NCBI RefSeq assembly: GCF_000350165.1 | Contig: NZ_CAUI01000023.1 | Coordinates: forward strand, 434,001 to 498,000 | DNA length: 64,000 nucleotides | Reading direction: 5' to 3' | From: Halanaerobium saccharolyticum subsp. saccharolyticum DSM 6643 | GTDB taxonomy: Bacteria; Bacillota; Halanaerobiia; Halanaerobiales; Halanaerobiaceae | Shown: one piece after another, positions 34,391-42,162 of the stretch | Numbering within the stretch: position 1 is the stretch's first letter | Layout: each line of letters begins with the position of its first letter | Translations under genes and position numbers: made by a program | The notes under the pieces: generated by a model | What the model was told of the DNA's origin: nothing | Databases searched by the model: none | Seen by the model: the letters and a program-made list of their open reading frames with translations, nothing else

Positions 34391-34900
34391 TTAATATACT
34401 TTAATATACACTTTATTTCTCCTAGAATCAAAACCAACAAGTCTATTAGGATATATTTTATCATTATCTATCTTTTTCAGATCTTCTTTAGTTATCTCAA
34501 TATAAAACTTTCCTTTTTTTGACTCTTTAGAATCTAATGAAATAAAATTGTCTCCGTTATAATCTTTTCCTTTAACTTCTATATTGATTACTTCACCTAT
34601 TATTATTTTATTTCTCCATGAAAATTTTATTTTATCAATTATTACTTTTTTAGGTAAGCGGGCATCATTTAAAATTTCAATATTTAACGCTCCACCTCCA
34701 CAAAAGGCATCATCTACATTATTAATATTAACATAACTCTTCCCCTTATCATCCAATCTATCTCCTTTAGGATTAATATTAACTTTATCATCATGTAAAA
34801 AAGCATATACTTCTCCTTTTTCTCGTAATCCCCTCAAAATAAAACCAATTATCACTCCAATAATTCCTTGAATGCTTATTAAAAATTCAAAAAAGGTCAT
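34391..34900 (-). CDS. Small membrane-anchored protein upstream of the NTPase gene
   Basis: 169 residues, AGGTGA ribosome site. One N-terminal membrane helix (~7-23, ISIQGIIGVIIGFILRG) then a hydrophilic, beta-rich domain with VNINPKGD, AFCGGGALNIEILNDARLPKK and YIEITKEDLKKI. No family is recognised. The domain has the alternating pattern of a beta-sandwich. It is upstream of and on the same strand as the metallophosphoesterase/NTPase, from which it is separated by 94 bases with a promoter, and both are bracketed by copies B and C of the intergenic repeat. A membrane partner or effector for the NTPase is a guess from position. Confidence 0.55.
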   Translation of the reverse strand: MTFFEFLISIQGIIGVIIGFILRGLREKGEVYAFLHDDKVNINPKGDRLDDKGKSYVNINNVDDAFCGGGALNIEILNDARLPKKVIIDKIKFSWRNKIIIGEVINIEVKGKDYNGDNFISLDSKESKKGKFYIEITKEDLKKIDNDKIYPNRLVGFDSRRNKVYIKVY

Positions 34901-34944
34901 TACTTTTTCACCTACTCTCGTTTCTTATTCCTTATAAGCATAAA

Positions 34945-35063
34945 TGCATATACTAAAATTACTGGGAATTGCAAAGTTAAAATCCCGGAAGTTGCAAACT
35001 AAAATTTTCTGGTATTATTGCAGTAAACATAATTACAAACTTTAGCAAAAACTGTAAAATCTT
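34945..35063. repeat. Intergenic repeat copy C
   Basis: TATACTAAAATTACTGGGAA, then the two TTGCAAA sub-repeats, then a segment ending GTAAAATCTT matching copy B. The following 150 bases (35070-35220) hold no gene that I can support. Confidence 0.65.
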
Positions 35064-35224
35064 ATTTATCACCACCTACTGGTACACATTTCAATTAGCA
35101 GAGCAGCAACTTTTGCTGCTGGCACTTTAGCATTAGCTAGAAAAATGAGCGGCTTCTCTGCAGGAATCTCCCCGCAGCTTCCTGCAGTTAAAATTAATGA
35201 AAGCTTCGACTTACTCCAAATAAA

Positions 35225-35259
35225 CAAAAAACTCCCACCTAAAAAATTCTGGTGAGAGT
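35225..35259 (-). terminator. Terminator ending the polysaccharide operon
   Basis: Minus-strand ACTCTCACC / GGTGGGAGT stem followed by TTTTTGTTT, the first strong terminator downstream of the polysaccharide genes on this strand, 115 bases after the TIGR04076-type gene. Confidence 0.75.
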
Positions 35260-35375
35260 AGTAGTGTAATGGTAACTGCATCTAATATTTAATTCTAGAG
35301 ATCATGACATATTTGTATTTTGCAAGGTTTTTAGTTTGCGATATTAAGTAGTAAGTATTGGCATAACAAAAGATT

Positions 35376-35663
35376 TTATTTTCTAATTTCCATTGTCACA
35401 GTACCTCCACCTGTATAATCACAGGGATCCAGACACTGAAGATAAGCCACTTCCTCATTATCTTTTGTCAGCCCAAGCTCTTCTGGACTCACTCCACGAG
35501 ATAAAGCATTATAATAAGGAAGTATACTTGCTAAAGAATGCATACAAATTTCCTTTTCAGAATCTAATTTATATCCCTCTTTAATCTCAAAACTATCACC
35601 TTTTTTATAAACCGGACAGTGTCCTTTAACTTCAACTATCTCAACCACTAAATCAGCTGCCAT
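35376..35663 (-). CDS. TIGR04076-type small protein
   Basis: 95 residues, AAGGTG before the ATG. Pattern of the TIGR04076 family: an early GHCPVYKKGDSFEI (Cys then GD), an ICMHSLASILPYY segment with a second Cys, and a YLQCLDPCDYTGGGTVTMEI end. The Cys pairs suggest metal or cofactor binding, but the family has no known function. It lies 18 bases after the (frame-restored) SDR stop and thus is the last gene of the polysaccharide operon, where it is likely a passenger. Confidence 0.75.
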   Translation of the reverse strand: MAADLVVEIVEVKGHCPVYKKGDSFEIKEGYKLDSEKEICMHSLASILPYYNALSRGVSPEELGLTKDNEEVAYLQCLDPCDYTGGGTVTMEIRK

Positions 35664-35681
35664 TTTAGATCACCTTATAGA

Positions 35682-36556
35682 TTAAATTAAGCCTAATTTT
35701 TTAGCTCTATTTACTTCCCTTGATATACCTTCAGAAAAACCAATTGCCTCATAATCAAGTTCTTCTTTCGCTTTTTTATAGAAAAATCCTTATTTTCATT
35801 TAAACGCTCTACCTGCTCTGCTTTTAAGACTGGATTAGGAAATACTTTTTCGTAAACAGACATCAGAAAGATAGATAACTTATATGGAATATGTAATTTA
35901 AAAACTTTTTTACCCAATGCATCAGCAGTACTTTCAATAACCTGATTGTAGGTTAGAGGTTTTTCGCCAGGGATATTATAATCATTATTAATACTGGCAT
36001 CTACTGCAAGAGTTTTAACAATCACCCGGGCAAGGTCCTTAACATAGACTGGCTGCAGCAAATAAGTACCAGGTCCAAAGATCGGCATCACAGGTATTTT
36101 ATTAAGAAACTTAACTAAACGAAACATATTCCGATCATTTTCGGTTCCATAAATCATAGTAGGTCTCAGTATTGTATAATCCAGATTACTATTTTTAATG
36201 GTCTCTTCTGCTGCAGTTCTTACTTTCTTACTTTCCGCATTTAAATTAGTAAAAATAGCCGTTGTACTAATAAAAATTCCGCGCTTAACATCCATAGCTT
36301 CACAGGCATCTATTATATTTGGAGCATGACCAAAACCTAAAGATGCAATATTAACTAGAGTATCTACACCCTTTAAAGCCTTTTTTACACTCTCTAAATC
36401 ATCTAAATCACCATATCGTAACTCTATGTCATTTTCTTTCAGTATTTCTACATCGCTAGCTTCTCTAACAAAACAGCAAAAATCATAATTTTTATCTAGT
36501 AATTCTTTAACTACAAATTCTCCTAAAAATCCAGTTGCGCCTGTAACAAGAATCAT
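35682..36556 (-). pseudogene. NAD-dependent sugar epimerase/reductase (SDR) with one frameshift near the end
   Basis: The frame from 36556 (ATG) reads a complete extended SDR core: VTGATGFLGEFV, NIASLGF, the Ser/Thr of ISTTAIF and an IYGTENDRN loop; the classical YxxxK is not obvious. At the A6 run 35772-35777 one A is missing: restoring it changes the non-conserved tail into KKAKEELDYEAIGFSEGI and a stop at 35684. Without it the protein ends after 281 residues with an unrelated tail. Such SDRs beside WbpM and a sugar transferase reduce UDP-4-keto-6-deoxy-GlcNAc to QuiNAc or FucNAc. It could be a sequencing error, since the only damage is one base in a homopolymer. It is 4 bases after the GT4 gene. 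Confidence 0.8.
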
Positions 36557-36560
36557 ATTT

Positions 36561-37790
36561 TTATTTCCCTTCTATTGCTTGATTCATCACATTTAAATAT
36601 TTATCTGCCAGTGAACTTCTGCTATAATTCTCAACAACAAATTCACGACCGTTTTTCCCCATTTCTTCTACTTTTTGAGGATTGTTTTTGATTTCTAATA
36701 TTGCTGCAGCTATTTGATCAATATTTTCTGGCTCAACTGTGACTGCACTTTGAGCCTCATCTAAAATATTTTTTGTTTCTCCTGATAAACTGGCAACTAT
36801 CGGTTTTTCACAGGCCATAATCTCGAATATTTTTGATGGGATAAAAGTTTCAAATAACTCAACATCTTTTAGAGGAACAAGACAGATATCTGCAATATTA
36901 TAAAATTTGGGCATCATTTCTTTAGGTTTTTGAGAAATAAAGGTTATATTATTTAATTCCAGTTCTTCTGAGAGATCCATTATTTTTTCTTTTTCCGCAC
37001 CTTCACCCACAAAAACAAAATGAATATCCTCATATTCTTTAAGCTTTTCAGCAGCATAAATTATTTTATCCAGTGCCTGTGATAAACCATGAGCACCAAT
37101 ATATTCTACAATGAATTTATCTTCTAAATTATATTTTTCTAAAAGCTCTTGATTTTGAGATTTGTTTTTGAAAAAATTAATATCAACACCATTTGTAATT
37201 ACTTCTATCTTTTCTGCTTCAATTCCTCTAGAGATCAGATTTTCTTTAAAAGATCTGGTCACAACTACAATTTTATCAGCGCTACGATAGAAAAATAATT
37301 CAATAGCTTCTAAAACAGAGATAATAAATTTATTTTTTAAAACACCCAGCTCTACAATTGCAGCCGGCCACAGATCTCTTATTTCCAGAATAAAAGGGGT
37401 TCTCTTAATTAGACTAAATAAATAGCCAGAAAATATGGAAAAAAAGGTTGGTGAACTAACTACAGTAATATCTATCTCCCCAATTTTTCTTAAGCTAAAT
37501 AAGACTGAAGAAAACATAAAGGAAAGGTGATTAAAAACTTTTTTTATAAATCCTTTATTAGGAGTTGCATAAACATAATTTCTATAAACTTCAATACCAT
37601 CCATTTCTTCTTTTTTAAATTTTAAGCCTTCATACTCTTCTGGTATCTCTCCTGTAGGGTGGTTAGGAAAACAGGTTACTGCTTTAACTTGATGTCCACT
37701 TTTTACCCAATTTTTCGCCATCTCATATATCCTAGCAGAAGGAGCTCCAATTTCTGGAGGAAAGTAATGTGTTAAAAATCCAATTTTCAC
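36561..37790 (-). CDS. Glycosyltransferase family 4 (WbuB/WcaI-like)
   Basis: 409 residues, GTG start after AAGGAGG, overlapping the preceding heparinase-like stop by 4 bases (GTGA). Start KIGFLTHYFPPEIGAPSARIYEMA is typical of the WbuB group; the C-terminal GT-B lobe has the UDP/GDP-sugar site EFVGEGAEKEKI-like region and the E-x7-E element in PSKIFEIMACEKPIVAS. It is an inverting/retaining transferase on the cytoplasmic face that extends the lipid-linked oligosaccharide. WbuB-type enzymes often add fucosamine or QuiNAc-type sugars, agreeing with the dehydratase and SDR genes. Confidence 0.92.
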   Translation of the reverse strand: MKIGFLTHYFPPEIGAPSARIYEMAKNWVKSGHQVKAVTCFPNHPTGEIPEEYEGLKFKKEEMDGIEVYRNYVYATPNKGFIKKVFNHLSFMFSSVLFSLRKIGEIDITVVSSPTFFSIFSGYLFSLIKRTPFILEIRDLWPAAIVELGVLKNKFIISVLEAIELFFYRSADKIVVVTRSFKENLISRGIEAEKIEVITNGVDINFFKNKSQNQELLEKYNLEDKFIVEYIGAHGLSQALDKIIYAAEKLKEYEDIHFVFVGEGAEKEKIMDLSEELELNNITFISQKPKEMMPKFYNIADICLVPLKDVELFETFIPSKIFEIMACEKPIVASLSGETKNILDEAQSAVTVEPENIDQIAAAILEIKNNPQKVEEMGKNGREFVVENYSRSSLADKYLNVMNQAIEGK

Positions 37791-39667
37791 TTTTTTACCT
37801 CCTTCAGGTCAATTTTATTATTTTCTTCTTTCAGGTTATATTCTTGTTTATTGTAATTAAAAGTGATTGTAAAATTCTTAGATTCAAAATTTATATTTTC
37901 AAGATTTACTTTTGAACTATCAGAATAAATAAAATAGCCAAAAATATGCTCTTTTTTATTATCACTCTGCAGTTCTAAAACATAATTTTTATATTTTTTA
38001 CCAAACTCAGGTGAATACCATCCCTGCAGCTGATCTTTTTCTCCAAAATAGATTTCTGTATTATCAGTGTTAAATGGTAATAATCTAAATGAATTATTTT
38101 GTCCATCTGTAAGTTGAAATAAATTATTTTCTTCTATTAATTTAAATCCATTATCAAAATGAATAAAGCTTTTAGCCTTTTTTGGTTTATTGCTTTTAAC
38201 TTTATCAATAATTAAATAAAGTTCAGCTTTTAGATTAATAAAATATCTCTGGTGACTGTAAGTTTTATTGAAATTATTATATCCCCCGGTAAAACATTTA
38301 TAATCTCCACATTTTTTCAAACTGCAATCAGTAATTTTAGCTCTTTCTGCAATTCTAAAATTACCCCACATCTCAGACTGCTCGACTGAATCTATCTGAG
38401 CAGTATTGTGAGCTCTTGTACTTCTATTGTAATCTCTCCATTTACCCTTAGTGTATTCATAAACTCCGGTATCTACAATTACTCTTTTGCCATTTAAAGA
38501 TAATTCATAACTTAATAAATCATTGTGACCGTGAGCAGGCAGATATTCAGGACAGACTTTACCGCAGTCTATAATCAGAAAATCTTTTTGCTTATTTTTC
38601 ATAATAAAATATCCGGAGTCATTGAAATTATTTTCTGATTTTAGCTCAAGTTCATATCCTAAATTATCAGCTATTTTAAATAGTGATTTGGGCTCTTTAG
38701 CTATATCAAAAGTAGAATCGTTAAATAAAGGTATTTTCTTATCCGGATGAAGAATATTTTCTAGAAATTGAAGCATCTGAATTATTTTTCTATCAAGTAA
38801 TTCATTATAATTAATATCATGATTATTTAACCAGAATGATATCTCTAAGAGATCATATAAAACAATTGAATGATACATTGGAGAGCGCTCAAAATGTCCC
38901 CCATCATTTAATATTTGTTCATTCAACTGCTCCTCAAGCAGCTCCAAGACCTGATCAAGCCAGCTTTTTTTATCTAAAAAAATTGAAGCTGAAGCTAAGG
39001 CTCTAATATTTTCTAATAGATGATTACCCCTAACATCAAATTCCAGGTTCCTTTTTATGTAGAGAGCCTGGATTACTATATATTCAAGAAATTGCTGTTT
39101 AAATTCCAGATCAGATTCCAATTGATTTTTAAAATAATAATAGGATTTTATCCAGTTAATTAATCTTAAAGAAACTGTATAGGGATGCCAGGCATCTCCA
39201 ATTCCGATAGGATTATTATCAATCCAGCTTTTAATAATTTCTTGATACTTATTGCAGTACTTTTTATCGCCCTCTATTTCAAAGGCTAAAGCTAAGTTAA
39301 TTAGATAATCAAAATAATGCAGGTTATAGTTCCAGAGCTGACTTACTTCCTGATCATTCCAGTTGATTTTTAAATCAAACTCTTTTGTAGAGTTCAAAAA
39401 AGAAAATTTGTTCTGCATTAAATTATTAAGCACTTCTTCATCAATCTGACTGCTTTCATTTTTTAATAAGATTTCTGTATTAAAATTTTTATCACTTATT
39501 TTTGCATCAAGCAGTATCTTTTCACTATTGCTTTTATATTTTTTTTCAGTGAGATTACTGAATTTTTGATAAAAAAATTTTTTAGACCGAAATTTAAGTC
39601 TAAAAAATAATTGATCTTTGCGCATATATTTAATTGTATTATAATAAAGCTTTAAGTTAGATTTCAT
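37787..39667 (-). CDS. Heparinase II/III-family polysaccharide-active protein
   Basis: 626 residues. N-terminal (alpha/alpha) toroid part (~60-330) with NWNDQEVSQLWNYNLHYFDYL and LRLINWIKSYYYF, then a HeparinaseII_III C-terminal beta-sandwich with HGHNDLLSYELSLNGKRVIVDTG and YNRSTRAHNTAQIDSVEQSEMW, the His/Tyr catalytic region of this family. No signal peptide is seen, so it may be cytoplasmic or use another route. Homologues often stand in exopolysaccharide clusters beside two-domain oxidoreductases. Function (lyase or synthesis-associated) is unsettled. It overlaps wecB by 11 bases. Confidence 0.88.
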   Translation of the reverse strand: MKSNLKLYYNTIKYMRKDQLFFRLKFRSKKFFYQKFSNLTEKKYKSNSEKILLDAKISDKNFNTEILLKNESSQIDEEVLNNLMQNKFSFLNSTKEFDLKINWNDQEVSQLWNYNLHYFDYLINLALAFEIEGDKKYCNKYQEIIKSWIDNNPIGIGDAWHPYTVSLRLINWIKSYYYFKNQLESDLEFKQQFLEYIVIQALYIKRNLEFDVRGNHLLENIRALASASIFLDKKSWLDQVLELLEEQLNEQILNDGGHFERSPMYHSIVLYDLLEISFWLNNHDINYNELLDRKIIQMLQFLENILHPDKKIPLFNDSTFDIAKEPKSLFKIADNLGYELELKSENNFNDSGYFIMKNKQKDFLIIDCGKVCPEYLPAHGHNDLLSYELSLNGKRVIVDTGVYEYTKGKWRDYNRSTRAHNTAQIDSVEQSEMWGNFRIAERAKITDCSLKKCGDYKCFTGGYNNFNKTYSHQRYFINLKAELYLIIDKVKSNKPKKAKSFIHFDNGFKLIEENNLFQLTDGQNNSFRLLPFNTDNTEIYFGEKDQLQGWYSPEFGKKYKNYVLELQSDNKKEHIFGYFIYSDSSKVNLENINFESKNFTITFNYNKQEYNLKEENNKIDLKEVKK

Positions 39668-40793
39668 TATTTTTTTTCCTGTTATTAAAATCCCTTAATA
39701 TTCTTTTTACTATTCTATCACTTGCCTGACCATCACCATAAGGATTAGAAGCCTGTGACATTTTAAGATAAGCCTGATCATCATTTAATAATTCATTGGC
39801 TGTATTGTAGATAGCTTCTTTATCTGTACCTACTTTTTTTACAGTTCCAGCATTAACAGCTTCTGGTCTTTCAGTAGTATCTCTTAAAACTAAGACAGGT
39901 TTACCTAAGGAAGGTGCTTCTTCCTGGATTCCACCTGAGTCTGTTAAGATTAAATATGATTTATTCATCAGATTAATGAAAGGCTCGTAATCAAGGGGTT
40001 CAATTAAATGTACTCGAGCTGCATCTTCAAATTTTTCAGCAGCCAGTTCCCTGATTACTGGATTTAAATGAACTGGAAAAACAACTTCTGCTTCATCATT
40101 TTCTTTTAAGACATCATTAATTGCATCAAAAATATTTTCCATAGGCTTACCCAGATTTTCTCTACGGTGAGCTGTTAATAAGATAATCTTTTTATTTTCA
40201 AAATCAATACTTTTTAACAATTCATCTTCAAACTGATAAGTATCATCTACCACATCTAATAAAGCATCAATAACTGTATTACCTGTCACAGTTATTTTTT
40301 CTGAATCAACATTTTCTTTTAAAAGATTATCTTTTGCTAATTCAGTTGGAGCAAAGTGCAGATCTGCAATAACTCCGGTGAGATGCCTGTTCATTTCCTC
40401 AGGAAAAGGAGAGTATTTGTTATGGGTTCTAAGACCTGCTTCAACATGCCCCACCTTTATCTGCTGATATAAGGCTCCCAGAGAGGAAACAAAGGTTGTA
40501 GAAGTATCTCCGTGAACTAATACTAGATCTGGATTTTCTTTTTCATATACTTCTTTTATCCCCATTAAGACTCTGGCAGTTACTCCACTTAAAGTCTGTT
40601 TATCCTGCATAATATCTAAATCATAATCAGGTGTGATCTCAAATAATTCTAAAACCTGATCCAGCATTTCTCTGTGCTGTGCAGTTACTGTTACAATTGT
40701 TTCTATACTATCTTCTTTTTTTAAGGCTTTAACTACTGGTGCCATTTTTATTGATTCTGGTCTGGTGCCAAAAACAGTCATTACTTTAATCAT
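39657..40793 (-). CDS. wecB: UDP-N-acetylglucosamine 2-epimerase (non-hydrolysing)
   Basis: 378 residues. Landmarks: VFGTRPESIKMAPVVKAL at the start, VTAQHREMLDQ, HGDTSTTFVSSLGA, GHVEAGLRT, LTAHRRENLG, LTDSGGIQEEAPSLGKPVLV and RDTTERPEAV (~315-325). It interconverts UDP-GlcNAc and UDP-ManNAc, feeding the dehydrogenase WecC in the next gene upstream. GGAGG before the ATG. Both ends overlap or nearly touch neighbours, so it is inside one transcript. Confidence 0.95.
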   Translation of the reverse strand: MIKVMTVFGTRPESIKMAPVVKALKKEDSIETIVTVTAQHREMLDQVLELFEITPDYDLDIMQDKQTLSGVTARVLMGIKEVYEKENPDLVLVHGDTSTTFVSSLGALYQQIKVGHVEAGLRTHNKYSPFPEEMNRHLTGVIADLHFAPTELAKDNLLKENVDSEKITVTGNTVIDALLDVVDDTYQFEDELLKSIDFENKKIILLTAHRRENLGKPMENIFDAINDVLKENDEAEVVFPVHLNPVIRELAAEKFEDAARVHLIEPLDYEPFINLMNKSYLILTDSGGIQEEAPSLGKPVLVLRDTTERPEAVNAGTVKKVGTDKEAIYNTANELLNDDQAYLKMSQASNPYGDGQASDRIVKRILRDFNNRKKNNEI

Positions 40794-40821
40794 TATTAAC
40801 CTCCATTACAATAGCGAATAT

Positions 40822-42138
40822 TTATTTATCGAGTTCAGCTACCCCATATTCTTTATGCCAGGCATAATCAGAATAATCTCCTATTTTAATAACTTTAAAA
40901 CCCGCTTTTTCCCATTTTTCTTTATCTAAGATATTTTTAGTATCATAAACTTTAGTGTTTCTCATTTTAGGAGCAATCTTGGCTGGATCTATGTCTTCAA
41001 ATTCATTATGATCAGCTCCGATGATAATGATATCTGATCCAGAAACTGATTCTTCTAATTCACTTAGACCATATTCGCTTTTTTGAGGTTCTGAAATATG
41101 AGGATCATAAATACCCAGGTCAATGTTTTCTGATTCAAGTATTTCTATTATTTCAAGTACCGGACTTTCTCTTAAGTCATCTACATTACCCTTATAGGTT
41201 ATACCAAAGATAGATATCTTGGGATCACCAATGCCAAATAATATTTCTTTGACATTTCTAACTACAAATTCAGGCATACTATCATTTATATTTCGAGAAA
41301 GTTCAATCATTTTAGCTTTATCTGGTGAGCTTTCTACTATAAACCAGGGATCAACTGCCAGGCAGTGACCACCAACACCAGGTCCTGGTAGATGAACATT
41401 CACTCTTGGGTGTTTATTTGCCAGAGCTATTGCTTCCCAGATATCAATTTTATTTTCTTCTGAAATTTTAGCTAGTTCATTTGCCAGAGCTATATTAACA
41501 TCACGATATGTGTTTTCCATCAGTTTTACCATCTCAGCTGTTGTTGCATCTGTTATATACATATTAGCCTGAACAAAACTTTTATAAATTCTTCTTGCTT
41601 TTAAAGCTGATTTTTCATTAATTCCGCCAATGATCCGGTTGTTATTTACCAGCTCCTGAATAATCTGACCGGGTAATACTCTTTCCGGACAGTGAGCTAC
41701 AAAAAGCTCTTCTCCTAATTCTAGATTAGATTTTTCTAAAATAGGTAAAACCACATCTTCTGTAGTTCTAGGAGCTATGGTAGATTCGATTATAACCAGA
41801 TTATCTTTTTTAAGGTAAGGTAGAATACTTTCGGTTGCATCTTTTACATATTCTAGATTTGCAGTTTTATTTTCAGTTAACGGTGTAGGTACTGCAATAA
41901 TAAATACATCTGCTTCTACTGGTTCTAAAGAAGCACTTAAGTTACCTTCCATTACTGCACCCCTAACCATTTCTTTTAATCCCGGTTCTTCTATATGAAT
42001 ATCTCCATCATTGATTGTATCTATCACATGGTCCTGTACATCTACTCCAACTACCTCGTGACCATTTACCGCAAACATGGTTGCAGTTGGTAGTCCTATA
42101 TATCCAAGTCCAACACAGCATATTTTTTCTTTATTCAT
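40822..42138 (-). CDS. wecC: UDP-N-acetyl-D-mannosamine dehydrogenase
   Basis: 438 residues from the ATG at 42138 (8 bases after GGAG; an in-frame GTG adjoining the ribosome site is less likely). CVGLGYIGLPTATMFAVNGH (Rossmann), FIIAVPTP, ESTIAPRT, the AEMVKLMENTYRDVNIALANE segment and GPGVGGHCLAVDPWF with the catalytic Cys are all present. It oxidises UDP-ManNAc twice to UDP-ManNAcA. Adjacent to WecB, so the pair supplies N-acetylmannosaminuronate, a likely acidic residue of the polysaccharide. Confidence 0.95.
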   Translation of the reverse strand: MNKEKICCVGLGYIGLPTATMFAVNGHEVVGVDVQDHVIDTINDGDIHIEEPGLKEMVRGAVMEGNLSASLEPVEADVFIIAVPTPLTENKTANLEYVKDATESILPYLKKDNLVIIESTIAPRTTEDVVLPILEKSNLELGEELFVAHCPERVLPGQIIQELVNNNRIIGGINEKSALKARRIYKSFVQANMYITDATTAEMVKLMENTYRDVNIALANELAKISEENKIDIWEAIALANKHPRVNVHLPGPGVGGHCLAVDPWFIVESSPDKAKMIELSRNINDSMPEFVVRNVKEILFGIGDPKISIFGITYKGNVDDLRESPVLEIIEILESENIDLGIYDPHISEPQKSEYGLSELEESVSGSDIIIIGADHNEFEDIDPAKIAPKMRNTKVYDTKNILDKEKWEKAGFKVIKIGDYSDYAWHKEYGVAELDK

Positions 42139-42162
42139 TTTATCCACTCCGCCTTATCGATT

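Noticed and set aside
35069-35281. Minus-strand 70-residue open frame
   Set aside because: It begins inside the terminator stem, lacks a ribosome site and overlaps the end of repeat copy C. A faint AGSCGE similarity was not enough to call a gene fragment.
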